Shown: positions 46,000 to 59,329, counted from the first letter of the stretch. The stretch is 64,000 nt of DNA from Hymenoscyphus infarciens (GCA_001414345.1 LLCB01000049.1:62001-126000), one strand, 5' to 3'. Program-made: numbers and translations. Notes: generated from the sequence alone by a model not told the origin.

Positions 46000-48900
46000 G
46001 TTCTTCTTTATCTCTTAAGCTTCTTTATAAGTATAATTCTCCTTTTCTTTAGTTCTTACTACTATCTATTTAAAGCTTATCTCTCTAACTTAGTAATATA
46101 GTAGAGAGGTATAGTAGGTTAGTATATTTAACCTACTAAGGTATATATTAATAGTATAAGAGATATATTTACCTCTAGAATTATTAAAGCTAAGGTCTTA
46201 TCTTCTAGTATACTTTAGCTTTCTCCTTTTATTCCTTTCTTTCTTTTATCTCTTCTTTACTTTCCTCTCTCTTCTTAAGTAATTCTAGTACTAGTCTATA
46301 CTCTTAGAGTCTCTCTAGCTTAAGTAGCTAAGTAGTTACTCTTAGTTCTAGTTTCTTATCTACTAATACCTCTCTTAGCTCTTATAGATCCTTAATTCTC
46401 TTCTTTAGAGCTCTTATAAACGTGTCTCTTTCTTATAGAATATCTTAGTAAAATAGGACTAGGTGTTCTACTATCTCTCTACTACTTATATAAATATACT
46501 ATAGTATAACCTAGTTTAGTACTCTTCTTATAAAGAAGAAGGCGTTTAGTTCTATTACCTCTCTTTATACCTAGATAAGTAGCGAGCTCTTTATCTTAGT
46601 AAGCTTTTTATAAACCTTTTATAGCTTCTACTTATCTAGGTTTACTTTATCTAACACTTCTATATATTATATTAGGTTCCTCTCTTAAGTTCTTCTCTTT
46701 TAAATCTCTAGATAGTTCTTCTATTCTATAAGCGTAGTATTAGACTTAAATCCTACTTCTTCTACTCTCTACTTCTCTTCCTACTTCTACTTTACTATCT
46801 ATAAGTATAGTATTACCTTCTTTACTTTCGTCGGTCTACTCCTCTATCTCCTCTTTAGCTATATTACTATATATCTATAGGTATTCTAGATTAGTTCTTC
46901 TAGCTTAGACCTTTAGAACTTCCTCTTAAAAGTAGCTACTTATAAGTTAAGATATAAGTTAATTAATATATAGTTTACTTTAACTTCTAAGCTCTAAACT
47001 AGAGTAGCTTTATACGCCTCTATTACTACTTATAAGTATCTTAATTATTATATAGAGAAGCTTCTTACTATTCCTTTTATATTCCCTTCTTTTAGTATAA
47101 TATAATACTACGCCGACGTCTTATATATTATTATACTCCTTATTACTACTACGTATATCTACCTTACTTAGTAGTAGTCTATTCTCTATGTTTTCCTAGT
47201 AAGCCTTATAAGTATAAAAGTCTATATTATAAGCTTCTTTTAAACTCTTTCTTAGTATACCTTCTAGTTTAGTTTCTTATTAAGCTCTACTTCTAAGAAC
47301 TTTATATACTTAACTAGTATAAGTCTTATCTTCTTAAACTAGACTATCTCTCTCTATAATACTCTTATTCTTATAAAGTATATAAGTACTATCTTTTCTA
47401 GGTTAAAAGCTATCTCTTACTTATTTACTTACTTATTATATACTCTTTAGACTATCTTAAGTATTCTATAGTTTACTACTATACTTTTTAATATTATAAG
47501 TAGATTTATATTATCTATAAAGCCTACTATAATAAGTCTATTAATTCTTACTAGGTTCTTATATAGTATTAAGACAAAGAGGATAAATAGTATTAGTAAT
47601 AGTACTAATCCTTATAAGATATCTTATTTAAGGTCTCTTTTATCTACTAATTATCTATTAAAGAATAGTATAGCCTTTTATCTAAAGAGGAAGCTTCTTA
47701 TTTATATTACTACCTACTATAAAACCTTCTTCTCTCTTAATATATAAAGTAGCTATATATAGTCTACTTAGTTAAAAGCTTCTACTATATCTAGTTAGGC
47801 TAAGAATATATAGCTCTTATTTTCCTATACTATATATATACTCTTTATTACTATTCTAATTACTAGCTTTATATTTTAGTACTTCTAATTACTTATTTAT
47901 AGCTCTAATAGTATTACTATTTCCTCTATAAGCTATATAAGCCTTTATACTATTACTTTTTTAAGAATCTTATCTATAGTTAAGAGTAGTACTATTAGCT
48001 AATAGACCTCTACTTTACTCTACTCTTTAGTTATTTTACCTAGTTTTCTTAGTACTACTACCTTTATATAGTAAAAGTAAGATAAGAAGTATTATAAGTA
48101 GAAGCTTGCTTCTACTATTATAATAAGTACTTTATAAAGTAGTTTATTATAAGCTTTTAGAAAGCTATTTACTAGTATATTAAATTCTAATACTTTCTAT
48201 AATACTAATCTTATAGCTATCTTAATATACTTCTTAGTTATATATTAGCTTATTAAGTGCCTTTTAAAGAAGCTCTTAGTATTCTAGTCTTTCTTAAGAA
48301 CACTTAAGTAGTTAGCTATTAACTTTAAGAAGAACTTTTCTATAAAGATATAAGCCTTTTCTTAGTAAGTCTTACCTTTTATTCTATTAAGTAATATAAG
48401 TATTAATAGTACTAGTACTTCTAGTCTTATATGTTTTTTAAAATATATCTACTTCTTAAGTATTTAGAGTTTTCTTTTATCTTTTACTATCTCTACTAGT
48501 ACTCTTTTCTAGCTCTTTATCTTCGCCTTTCTACTTATTATTTAGAGTTCTTAAAAAGTATTATTAAGCTACTATCTTATACTTCTTATTTAGTACTCTT
48601 TCTAGGTCCTTTTATATCTTCTTATCTTTCTTAACGTTTCTTTAACCTCTATATTCTACTAAGACTATACTCTCTCTCTATCTAGCTTCTAAAATAGTAT
48701 TAAAGCTTTTACTATTCTTTAAAAGTCTTCTATAAGTCTCTATACTACTCTCTTAAGTTCTTATATATTTTAGATTATAAGTGTTTCTAAGTAAGAAGCT
48801 TCTACTTTAACTAGGATCTCGTCTATTAGTCTTTAGCTAAATCTAGGTACTTATAGTACTTTTCTCTCTTTTCTTACTTTTATTATAAAGAGTTAAGCTA

Positions 48901-51000
48901 TATAGTCTAATCCTAGTAGGTCTAGAAACCTTTACTAAGTTACTATATTCTTAGTAGAGAAGACAAGGTTAATTATAGAGTTATAAGAGCTCTCTCTTCT
49001 TTATATAGCTTTACTATAAGGTGTGTCTCTCTCTAGTACTTATAATATAGTAAGTTTAAGAATAAGGTCTACGTTCTTATTATATCTCTTATATATATCT
49101 TATAAAAGGTAATAAGTATTTAAGTTACTTATTATAAGTACTCTTCTTAGTCTTACTTACTAGAGTATATTCTTAATTAGTATCTACCTTATCTATAAGT
49201 TATAGACTAAGTAGACTATTATCTTATCTACTCTCTCTTCTTTTATTATACTTACCTAGTTCTTACCTATAACGTACGTCTAGCTTACTTTTAGATATCT
49301 TTTATATATAAAGAGTACTATTACCTTATCTAACTAGATTATATTATATCTTAAGCTTAAGAAGTAGTTAGAGAAGTCTCTTATACTATTCTATACTAGT
49401 TCTTAGATTACTAGTATATTATATTCCTTCTTATAATTTAGAGCTATATTAAGAGCTTCTAGTATCTTCCTTAAATTCTAGTATAGTACTATTATACTTA
49501 TAGTAGTCTTATAAGTAGGGTTTAGGTTACTTCTATTTCTTCTCTAGTTAGATCTCTTATTATACTAAGAGAGCTTCTTAGCCTCTCTAAGAACTAGGTT
49601 AGGTTACTACTATTTATATATTCTACTTTATTTATATCTATTAGCTTCTCTAATATAGATCTCTATCTCTATCTCTTTCTTAAGCTTTATAAGCTCTCTT
49701 TCTAGCTAAAAGTAAATAAGTAAGATATCTTTACTTTACTCTCTTTTAAAAGTCTTTATAAGTTTATAAACATAGTTATCTTATTAAGATATTATTTTCT
49801 TACTTATCTATAATATTACTTCTCTATATAGTACTTCTTTATAAACACTAGATATTCTCCTCTATAATTCCTATACTTTACTAGGTATTCTTTTAAGTCC
49901 TTCTTACTAGAGTACTCTTCCTTACTCTCTTTATACCTCTTATATATATACTAAATATACCTTTTATCTTATTTATAAAAGTATACTATATACTTTTACT
50001 TTTAGTACTTATAACACCTTTATACTACTACTTCTAAGACGTATCTTTTATATAAGAAGTATTATACCTCTTATAATATTTCTCTTATATATAGCTTTCT
50101 TACTTCCTCTATTATTACTACTTTAAAGATATAGTTCTTTTAAGCTAGTCTCTCTTATCTCTAACGTTCTTTATATCTATTTCCTTATTATATAATCTTT
50201 AGTATCTTTATACTAGAGGCTTAAGAGATACTTTATAATATACTCTCTCTCTTATTCTTAAGTATATTTACTAGAGCTCTTTTTATAAGTACTATAAGCG
50301 TTCTTACTACTACTACTATTCCTTATCTAAATACCTTCTTTATCTAACTATTATCTTATATATATTCTACTTACTTCTCTTTCTTAAACCTTATAATAAT
50401 ATCTCTACTCTAAAGCTTTTAAGCTACTATTACTTCTACTCTATATCTACTTATATTTATAGCTTTAATTATCTCTTTTAGTAATAGCTTATTCTTCTCT
50501 TTATCTATCTCTATTACTTAGACTATAATCTCTTTAATATATTTAGCTAGTACTACGTATTCTCTTTATAGTATAGTTACTATCTCTCTCTATAGTTCTC
50601 TAGTTCTAGCTCTCTCTATCTACGTTAGACTACGCTCCTTTATTCCTTCTATTCTCTTAATTATAATAGTAAGCTCCTCTTATAAGATTCTATATATAAT
50701 TATATTATCTCCTCTCTTCCTAGTTCTTTTATACTTAAGTACTTTTCTTACTACTTTAATAATTACTTTAATATCTCTCTTCTCTATTACTAAGTTAAGT
50801 ATTATTTAAATTAAGCTCTTCTTTATTATATCTATATAGTCTAATACTCTCTTTTATTCTCTTATACTCTACTCTTCTTAGTTTATTATACTATCTTTAT
50901 TAGTTATTAGTACTCTAGAGAAAGGAATAAGAGCTCTTTATAAGCCTCTCTTTTTCTTACTACTACTACTACTATAATTATTTAGTATAATTATAGAGTA
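46000..51000 (-). mobile_element. Degenerate LINE (I/Tad1-like non-LTR retrotransposon), RIP-killed
   Basis: The minus strand still reads reverse-transcriptase landmarks between stop codons. At about 47815-47760 lies LDIVEAFN, matching motif A (LDI-x2-AFD). At about 47640-47510 lies GLVLLLILFILF followed by VGFIDNINLL, matching motif B (G-x-PQGSPLSPILF) and the catalytic F-x-DD box, with Asp-to-Asn as C-to-T change on one strand would cause. At about 46690-46430 lies YKKLTKIKSSLL, then IELNAFFFIRRVLN and REIVEHLVLFY, matching the LTRAQSSLL, GLN-x-FL and C-x2-E-T-V-x-H segment that follows RNase H in fungal LINEs. The element therefore runs from about 51 kb (5') to about 46 kb (3') on the minus strand. 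Its endonuclease and ORF1 region (48-51 kb) was not read. The borders are approximate. Every frame has many stops, so it is dead. Confidence 0.75.
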
Positions 51001-52993
51001 CTTTAGTCTCTTTCTAGACTGTCTAATAGTCGTTTAAACGTATTTTAAGGCTTTTAGAGTTACTTTATTAATTCTAAAAAAGTTTTTATTTATTATATAT
51101 AAATACTAGACTCTAGAATAGAAGAAAAGAAAAAAACTATCTCTTCTTTATACTAAATATAAGTCTTTATATATAAGAGATTAAATACTACTAAGTTCTA
51201 ATAATAATAATAACTAAGCTCTACTTAATATAACTAATACTAAATAATAAGAGCTAAAAAGCTAAATATATAATATCTAAATTTTAATCTCTTCTATATA
51301 TAAATATTAGATATTAATACCTTTAGTACTTTTAATCGTATAAGTATTAGTTATTTATAATCTTAGCTTAGAAGTATTAGTAGTACTTAGATATATTAGT
51401 AGTTTTACGAATACTAGTAATTTAGAATAGCGTAATATTATAGCTTTTTACTATTTTATATTTTTTAAGCTTTTTATATATATTTATTACTTTTTTTCGC
51501 TTTTTTAAAAAGACTTATTCTTTATAAAAGAGCTAATTTCTAAGAGTTAAAAGTTATAATAACTTACTAAGCTATATAGTAATAAATATATATTAGCTAA
51601 AAATATATTAGCTATTATTTAAAAAGTTAATTTTTAACTCTTTATCTTAGTATTAAATAGTATTAAAATTTCTTTAACTCTTATAAACTTACGTTCTAAT
51701 TTCTTATATAATATATATTATACTTATTATTACTTAAAATATAATAATTAAAAGTATAATAAAGAAAACGTAATATAGAAAGTATTTTTTTAAGAGTCGA
51801 TTTTAAGATAAATAAAAGTAAGAAAAAGTATAATAATTTAAAATCTCTTATATATCTTAATACTATCTTAGTATAATTATAACTATTTATTAAAAAGCTA
51901 TAATAATTAATAAACTTCTTTAAAATAACTCTTAGAATTAATTAGACGCTTTTTTAATTTATTTACGACTTTATTTAATCTTATATAATACTATAGTATA
52001 GTATAAAACGCGAGTTTTAGAAAAGCGACTTATATTAGAGTAGAGACTTTTAATAGAATTCTCGGTATTAGATTTTAAAGATTTCTAAATAGTTTCTAGC
52101 TAGATTACGTAATAATATACTAGTAAGCTCTTATAGATTAGTCTATTAGTATTTATTAGCTACTTTATATAGAATCGATTATTTAGATAGTAGTACTCTA
52201 TTATAAAGACAGCTTATATACTAATTCTAATCTAGTTAGAGTTACTTTACTTTTTAAGAGTTAAACTAATAAGTGAGTAGAAAAGCTTCGCTACTATATT
52301 ACTCTATCTTCCTAGTATCTAATTAGCTATCTTCTTCTCGAGTATCGCTATTACCTCGGCGATCTCGAAGAACTAATTCCTAATTTAGTCTAGAGCCTCG
52401 GAAGTCGCTAGCTTTACTTCTATAACACGTGATTATACTAGAGCTTTATTCTCTATCTCTACTAGCTTAGAGAACTTATAAATCTCGAATTCTAACTTAG
52501 TAAATATATTCGAGTAAACGTTATTAATAAGAGGCTAAAAGATATTCTAATTAGCTTAGCTAAGAGAGAACGGTATAAGATACTCGAATAGTATATTCTA
52601 GAGTTTTTCTATATTACGTAGTAGGTTCTAAAAGTCGGCTATAGAGGTAGTAAAAGAGGTAAAAAGTGTTTAAGATAAGAGAGAGGCAGTCGTTAGTTAA
52701 ATAGCTTAATTAGGAATAGTAGTAAGACTAGCAGTATAGGCTAGCAGAGTATCAATCCGGTCCTGACGGGAACTAGGCTAAAAAGGGCTTAGTATAGCGC
52801 GGGTGGCATATGTGGAGCGTCGAACTGATGCCTAAATAAACGATTCCATTAAAATACCTAGGTATACGACAACTGCATGCAACAACGATATGGGAACAGG
52901 AATTTATGTTATCTCAAAGGGTTTGTAGCTGCAGATACTAGAAAAGGATATCCGACTAATGCTGTCATATTACAGGGAAAATCAGTCTGGTAA

Positions 52994-54271
52994 TCAGGAA
53001 AGATTTCAACGATAGGGATAGCCTCTCTCTTTTTACTCGACTCATTGGCATATCTAAAGGTTGATCATAACGGACTTTATTCTTCTTCAAACGCTAATTC
53101 AATTCCGTCAGGTGCCACCCATGAAGCTTTGAAGTCCAGAGAACCTGGCCTCCACTTGAAATGGATCGACAAATACGACACCAATTATCCATATGGAGAC
53201 CGTCGCGAGTGTTTCTACTTAACAATTTGGACTTTCGACCTCGACAACGACCTTCTTTTGTTCAATAAAAAGGATCGGAGTGGAAAACTTCCACTCTCTG
53301 TCCCTCGCTCACGCGCAATCACATTTGATGATTTTGTAAGCTGCGAGGCACCAACCCCGCCAATATTTGATATGGAGGCGGATTTTCCACAACCTCATTG
53401 GGAACCATCAATAGAAACCTCGGAACGTAACAGGGTCTTCATAAGCCGATTGATCAAAGATTTCGATGTCCAATGGCGTCATGTTCTTCGAAATCGGTAC
53501 AATAAGCTTGCCTTTCAAAAACTTGCTGTTGCTATTATCAAAATCGCCACTCTAGATTTCCGAGTCAAGGAATTCAGTGACCCGCGACCTGGGGCAACAG
53601 GTAACGTATTTGGAGCGCACAGTTTACCAGAATGGGAACATTCAGATTTGAATATAGTAGCTGTCAGTGGAGGATGGATTGTGATATCCCAAAACCCTTT
53701 GGACGCCCTCGAGATGATCCGAGAGCATCAAGCAGCTTTGTCACAAGGAACTCTTCTCCTAGAACCTCATATCTCCACAGAGAATCAGGTGCTAAGAAAC
53801 TATTTGATCTTATCAATTCGTCACGTCATACTTTGCCGGGCGGATGGTTCGACTATTGAATATATACGCCCCGAACCTTTCCTCAATGGCACAGAGTCGG
53901 TTTCTGAGAGAGCCTTGGATTTTCTCCTTCATATCACTGCCGCCTCACCACCTCAAACCCCAATACATCATCTCCCCGCTGAGCTGCAGGATTGCATTAT
54001 CAGGTACCTGTCCCAAGGTTCGATAGAGGTTGCCAGACTAGGCTGCGTCTTGGATCTTGGATCACCATTTTCATGGACTGATGGAAGGATGAAGATAGGT
54101 AGTTGTCAAACACGGCGTTTCAGGTTGAGGCATAGTGCTGTTATGTCAGAGATTTGGTTTGATTGGGGAGAAGGTGGATTTAGTGGGTTGATTTATCAGG
54201 GCATGCGAAGTTTGTTGGAACCGCCGTTTACCGAGACGGTGTTGAAGGATGGATATATTTTGAGGACTTGA
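52994..54271 (+). pseudogene. Hypothetical fungal protein gene with missing 5' end
   Basis: An open frame of about 425 codons ends at the TGA at 54271 and starts right after a TAA (about 52993). It has no ATG near its start; the first plausible residues are AYLKVDHNGLY. It resembles a large group of ascomycete hypothetical proteins recognisable by WHLKW/HLKWIDKYDxxYPYGD, a DFDxQWRHVLRNRYN segment, a GGWIVISQNPL strand and a late SPPQTPIHHLPAELQDCIIRYLS stretch; function is unknown. Compared with those proteins, about 60 N-terminal residues are missing. The gap coincides with the border of the RIP island (ending near 52.8 kb), so the 5' end may have been lost or replaced. A first exon farther upstream cannot be excluded, but I find no ATG-plus-donor that fits. 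The body has no internal stops. Confidence 0.6.
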
Positions 54272-55758
54272 TTTTTGGTGGGCTTTTAAGGGCTTAAAAA
54301 TGAACAGGATGTAGTTTTCATAAGATCCGAGAATAAATAAAATAGTGGTGTTGAGGAGCTTGAATAGCGAACTAAGTTAGCTGCGAAGGAGGCGGTTGAA
54401 GCAATGAAGAGGGTTGAGGAAAATAATAACGATTGATTGTCACAATAGTATAGAAGGGGCTCGTATAAAACGTATTTCGATTACCGATACAGTAGTAAAC
54501 AGTCTTTTTGTTCCTCTGTTGCCTATTTTTCTTTCTTTCTCAGCTATGGTATCCTTTATTTACCATTTAAATTGACTATTTCTGTTTCTAGTGGTGAACT
54601 CAATTTAAAATCACAGGCACTTTGCAAGTCCCCAATCCGAGGAAGGAGCGACCTTCAGTCCCGCGTTGAGTGACAGGCTAGAGAAGGTCTTGAGCATCTT
54701 GATTTGTGAAGGAGGAAGGACCTCAACGATCCCTGGGACAGCGGGAACGAGCGATCGCAAGAACGTCGCTTGACTTCGATTGCATTGTCTCTTGGCTAGA
54801 CTTAGCTTTAACTTGATTAGTAGACTGTTCTTACGTGAGTTAATGACCTCAGGAGGTCTCAACTTCTCTATACACCAGGGCGTGTCATTACTCCGTGTAC
54901 ATAGGCTAAAATCAACTAAAAACACACCAAAAGTCACCCTCTTTATAGCTTTATAACTTAAAACATATAGTATACTATATAATAATAATAATAATCGATA
55001 TAAAACTTTAAAAGATAAACATATTTCTAACTAAGCTTTTAGTTATAACTTTTAAACTACGTCTATAATTTCAAAGATTATTATTTTACTAATAAATCTC
55101 TTAAGAGTTTTATTTAATATATACTATAAGTTACTTTTATATAGAAAAAATCTAAGGAACTTCAAGTATCTATTTAGTCAAACATCTATACTTAGTTTTA
55201 AAGAAATTTATAAAAGAGTTACTCTATAATTAGTAGGAGAAGTTAGAGGCTTTTAGTGTGTTTTCGGTTGTTTTTGGCCTATGCGTACAGAGTAGTGACA
55301 CCCCCTGGTGTATATATTTCCCTGTGGTCAGTACCGTATATGAATGGATCACGTCTCTATCCCTGTGAGAAGCGAGAGTGTGAGAAAATGTATCCAAGTT
55401 TCCAAATCTACATTTTCAACTGGCAAAGAATTATTAATTTCGTACTTTGTTCAGCTCATTGCTAAATTGCCTTTAGAAAAAGTCAAGTGGCACCAAAATA
55501 AGGGGGGAGCATGCCCTGTAAACAGCTAGGGGTAGGTACCCGAGTCGAGAGTTTCGCGGGGATCGTGGGGCACTTCTGCGCTGTGGGACGGGGTAACCTT
55601 TGCCTGCAGCACAACCTCTAAAGCCAACCACCACAGTTAGGCACCCCACAACAGCCATGATGTCGAAATACCTTCATCTCCACGTCTGCAGGCTCAGCAG
55701 GGTGCTGGAAATCACTCGAGACCTACTCGTGCCTTCAAGATAAACACCCTTTTCGAAA
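54272..55758. other. Intergenic with AT patch
   Basis: Contains a 109-codon minus-strand frame (54937-54611) of unremarkable composition that I do not recognise, and an AT-rich RIP-type patch from about 54930 to 55250. Normal DNA follows up to the CoA-transferase start. I found no supported gene. Confidence 0.4.
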
Positions 55759-57526
55759 ATGAAGATTGTACGCCTCTGCTCCGTGAATACCCTCTCCCGT
55801 CGCAACTTCTCCTCCTCTACGCGCCGCTGGGCAATCAACAAAATATGTCCCTCCGCCAGCGAAGCAATCAAAGATGTGAAAGGAAGTACGATCCTCCTAG
55901 TTGGAGGTTTCGGCTTCAGCGGGGTCCCAAATTCGCTCATCAACGCCCTACGCGATCGTTCTGATTTAAAGGATTTCACAGTCGTCTCGAATAATGCTGG
56001 AATGCCGGGTGTTGGACTGGGGCAGCTTCTTGAAACCAAGCAGATTAGCAAGATGATTGCTTCGTTTATTGGGGAAAATAAGGCATTTGAGAAGATGTAT
56101 CTCTCCGGGGAATTGTCTCTCGAACTTACTCCTCAAGGAACAATGGCGGAGAAATGTGCGGCGGGGGCTGCTGGTGTGCCGGCTTTTTATACTCCTGCTG
56201 CTTATGGGACGATTGGTACGATCCCCCACCCATTTGTTTACAAAGTTGCAATCTGCTGACAAAATGAAGTGCAAACGGGAGACCTCCCAGTCCGGTATAA
56301 CTCAGATGGCACCGTTGCTCTCATGTCGAAACCGAAAGAAACTCGAGAATTCAATGGGAAGGCATATGTGATGGAGGAATCGATATTCGCAGACTACTCC
56401 TTCGTCAAAGTCCATAAAGCAGACAGGATGGGGAACTGTCAATTTCGAAAAGCGCAAAATAATTTCAACGAGGCAATGGGGAAGAATGCAAAGATTACTT
56501 TGGTTGAGACGGATCACATTGTGGAAGTTGGTGAGATTGCTCCGGAAGATATACATCTCCAAGGGATCTATGTCAGCAAGGTTATTCAGAGTACGGAGGA
56601 TAAGAAAATTGAGAAGACTACATTCCGGAAAACACCCGAGGAATTGAAGGCATCAGGTATGTGTTAAATGAGGCCCGGATTCCTGATTGCTAATGGGTGA
56701 TGTAGTCGGGGCAAGTTCTACCAGTCGAGAGAGAATCATCAAACGCGCCGCAAAAGAATTCAAGGATGGAATGCACGTCAACCTGGGGATTGGCATGCCT
56801 CTGGCAGCTCCAGCTTTTGTTGAACCTGGCATCGAAGTTATCTTACAATCAGAGAATGGTATTCTTGGGATGGGGCCCTATCCTTACCCGGGAGAGGAAG
56901 ATCCAGATCTGATTAATCCGGGAAAAGAAACGGTAACTTTAAATCAAGGCGCTTCATTGTTTGGTAGCCATGAAAGTTTCGGCATGATTAGAGCTGGAAG
57001 AATTGACCTCACGATGCTTGGGGCTCTACAAGTTGGGATGTATGGTGGTAAGTGTGGCCATCCGCCTGCCCCCATAATAATGCTAATATCTTTTGGAATA
57101 GATCTTGCCAATTTCATGCTCCCGGGAAAAGTCAAGGGTATTGGTGGAGCTATGGACTTGGTGGCCAATCCAACAAAGACAAAAGTGGTTGTCACGATGG
57201 TCAGTCAGTGCATTTGGTACTCGAATTAATTTACTAATTTGATCCCCAGGATCACGTTGACAAGAAGGGGAACGCCAAGATTTTAAAACGTGGGTACCTC
57301 AACACCTCCATCCTAAACATCTACTGACACGCTTTCAGAATGCACGTTCCCGCTGACCGGTCAGAATTGTGTATCGAGAATCATCACCGAGCTCGCAGTC
57401 TTCGATGTCGATTTTCTCGAAGGTCTGACGCTCATCGAGGTTGCTGATGGCGTCACAGTTGATGAAATCAAGCAAAAGACTGAAGCCCCTTTCAAAGTCT
57501 CTCCGGATCTGAAGAAGATGCTGTAG
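55759..57526 (+). CDS. Mitochondrial succinyl-CoA:3-oxoacid CoA-transferase
   Basis: Six exons (55759-56215, 56270-56656, 56706-57047, 57102-57199, 57250-57289, 57339-57526) give 503 aa, the fused A+B length. The N-terminus ([20 protein letters not shown]) looks like a mitochondrial presequence. The A half begins [15 protein letters not shown] with [14 protein letters not shown]; the B half shows [17 protein letters not shown] and [10 protein letters not shown], whose Glu is the catalytic thioester-forming residue in this family. The C-terminus has [18 protein letters not shown]. The reaction moves CoA from succinyl-CoA to a 3-oxoacid. In a mammal this is ketone-body use; in fungi a member of this family can act on 3-oxoadipate. 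The neighbours (Fe-ADH/maleylacetate-reductase-like, thiolase, muconate-cycloisomerase-like) favour the latter. Intron donors are GTACGA, GTATGT, GTAAGT, GTCAGT and GTGGGT. Confidence 0.93.
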
Positions 57527-57675
57527 TACTATATAAAATCTATCTGAAACAAAGCCAAGGGGAGAGGAGAAGAAATGGTCATTATATTAAAAATTCATGG
57601 GATGTTTCCAAGGCATGAGAGAGAATTCACCAGCTTTTGCAGCAACCACATCTTTTCCTCCGTTCTTGGATTATC

Positions 57676-59329
57676 TCATATGACGCTTTTTTCTTCTCTT
57701 CCATATAAAGCATGGACAATAGCCACAACTAGGCGAGGTTAGCATCTTCCTGTTGGCGTCTTGGAACCCGAAGCTCAACGCTAACTTACCATTGTCGAAG
57801 TCTGGATGTTCTTTGCCCTTGACCAGAGCATGTGTGGCGATATTTACTTCTTCCCCAGGTGGCACTTTATACTATCATTCCTCAACGTCAGCCATTTTAT
57901 TGCACCTCTACCTGTCCTCGAAAGGAGTCTTCAACACGGCAACTTACCTGAGTCAAGGTACTCTTGTGACCAAGAGATTCTACTAATTTTGCAACTTCAA
58001 CGCTCACTCTAGACGCATCCGCTGCTGCATTTCCGGTTTTTTCAACACCGATATATTCCAACACTCTTGAGATTTGTTCCGCCTCCTCCGGTTTTGTCTT
58101 CGCTTTCAGCTCAATGACTGGAGCAAGACTTAGGCAACTGGTTATGCCGTGGGGAATGCTATAAGTAGCACCCAGCGAGTGTCCGATGCTGTGACTTAAT
58201 CCCAGACCTCCTGTGTAGAGGAACGGAAAGAGCGATGCGTAGGCTGCGAGAAATAGTTTCTGTCGGACGTCTGGGTCGTCGGGGGAGGAAAGGGATAGGG
58301 GAAGGAGTTTGAACAAATCCGTTATGGCTGTCAGAGCGAGGCGTTTGGTTGGAATTTCTGAGGCGAGGGGATGATATAGGAGCTCGATTGCGTGGTCAAG
58401 TGCCCGAATCTGAGATTTTTCGTTAGCCACGAATATTGTCAGGGAAGTGAGGCTTACGCCAGTGCTTGTCCATAAGTTCGTGGGTGTATATAAAGCTATG
58501 TCCCCATCATAAACTACCACTATGCCCTCAAAAACATTAGCCTCGTCATTCTTTCTTCCCCCATCTCTTTCTTTCTTTCCTACTGTAACTTTCACGCACC
58601 TTTTGGCACAAGCTCTGGATGCGAAACTGCGATTTTCTTCATATCCTCAGTTGTGAAGCCTGCATTTTGCGTGGTTTCCGCTACGCTTAGGGTTGTTGGT
58701 ACTGCGATTGTTGGAATCCATGTCCGTGTTTCGACGAAGATCTGGTATGCGATTGCTTTTGCGCTGTCTATGGGGGAACCACCACCGATTGATATTAGAA
58801 CGTCGGCTCGCGTTTCTCGGACGAGATTTTTTGCTGAGCGGATTGCTAGGATTGGTCTATGAAAGAATTGTTAGCTTGTTTCTGACTGAGTTGTCATTCT
58901 TTGATTATGTCAATCTTCAGCGGCACTTGAGATGAAATTCGGATGAAGCAGAATTCTCATACGGCTATCCTCGGATAAGAGAGAGAGAAATCCTTACGCG
59001 TGCTGTGCTATCTCGTTAAAAGTGCCGACATGTTTATGTCCCAACGCCTTTTCAATATTCTTTATGACGGGTGTCTTGGTACTTAGAGTTTGCCCTGTGA
59101 TTATGAAAGCTCGCGAAGCTCCAAGTGTTTCTATTATCGTGGCTAGGTTTTTGGAAGATCCTGATGAAGAAGCCAAGCAAGTCAGCAGGGTTGTCACATG
59201 TATCCGTCTCTGATGTAGCGGGGAAAATGTACCTCGACCATAGATCATAGATTTAACGGGAGAAGCTTGATAGGTACCTGATACCGATTTATCGACTTGT
59301 CCATTTTTTGTGGTTGCTGGTAATGACAT
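57676..59329 (-). CDS. Iron-containing alcohol dehydrogenase / maleylacetate reductase family
   Basis: Seven exons (59329-59233, 59160-58998, 58856-58600, 58519-58458, 58409-57948, 57871-57790, 57728-57676) give 391 aa. The N-terminal Rossmann-type half has SRAFIITGQTLSTKTPVI and the NAD(P) loop ADVLISIGGGSPIDSAKAI. The C-terminal helical half has RALDHAIELLYHP and GLSHSIGHSLGATYSIPHG, which carry the conserved metal-site His residues of iron-dependent ADHs. Maleylacetate reductase, which makes 3-oxoadipate, belongs to this family, and the location next to a CoA-transferase and thiolase supports that role over a general alcohol dehydrogenase. Intron 2 is 141 bp. Intron 4 is 48 bp, in frame and stop-free. 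It converges with the CoA-transferase gene (150 bp apart) and is divergent from the thiolase. Confidence 0.9.

Larger units (their letters stand above)
39781..52830. repeat. 13-kb RIP island of degenerate transposons
   Basis: The sequence is strongly AT-rich and built largely from CTA, TAG, TAT and CTT words. CA and TG are nearly absent, while CT, AG and scattered CG remain, the exact footprint of C-to-T mutation at CpA on both strands. No intact gene is present; the longest frames are chance. Inside I can separate an inverted-repeat complex (40440-41860), a further copy of its unit (42600-43085), a related segment (45150-45465) and a LINE relic (46000-51000, minus). The borders are sharp at about 39.78 kb and near 52.8 kb, where normal composition resumes just upstream of the gene at 53.0 kb. 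Such blocks are typically heterochromatic (H3K9me3, methylated DNA) in fungi; that is inference. Confidence 0.9.

Noticed and set aside
46500..50900. CT-rich plus strand read as a long untranslated or protein-coding gene
   Set aside because: All plus frames are full of stops and the minus strand carries the RT motifs.
39781..52830. Idea that the AT-rich block is a centromere or mitochondrial insertion
   Set aside because: The CA/TG depletion and readable LINE remnant point to RIP-mutated transposons; no mitochondrial gene is seen and there is no evidence for centromere function.
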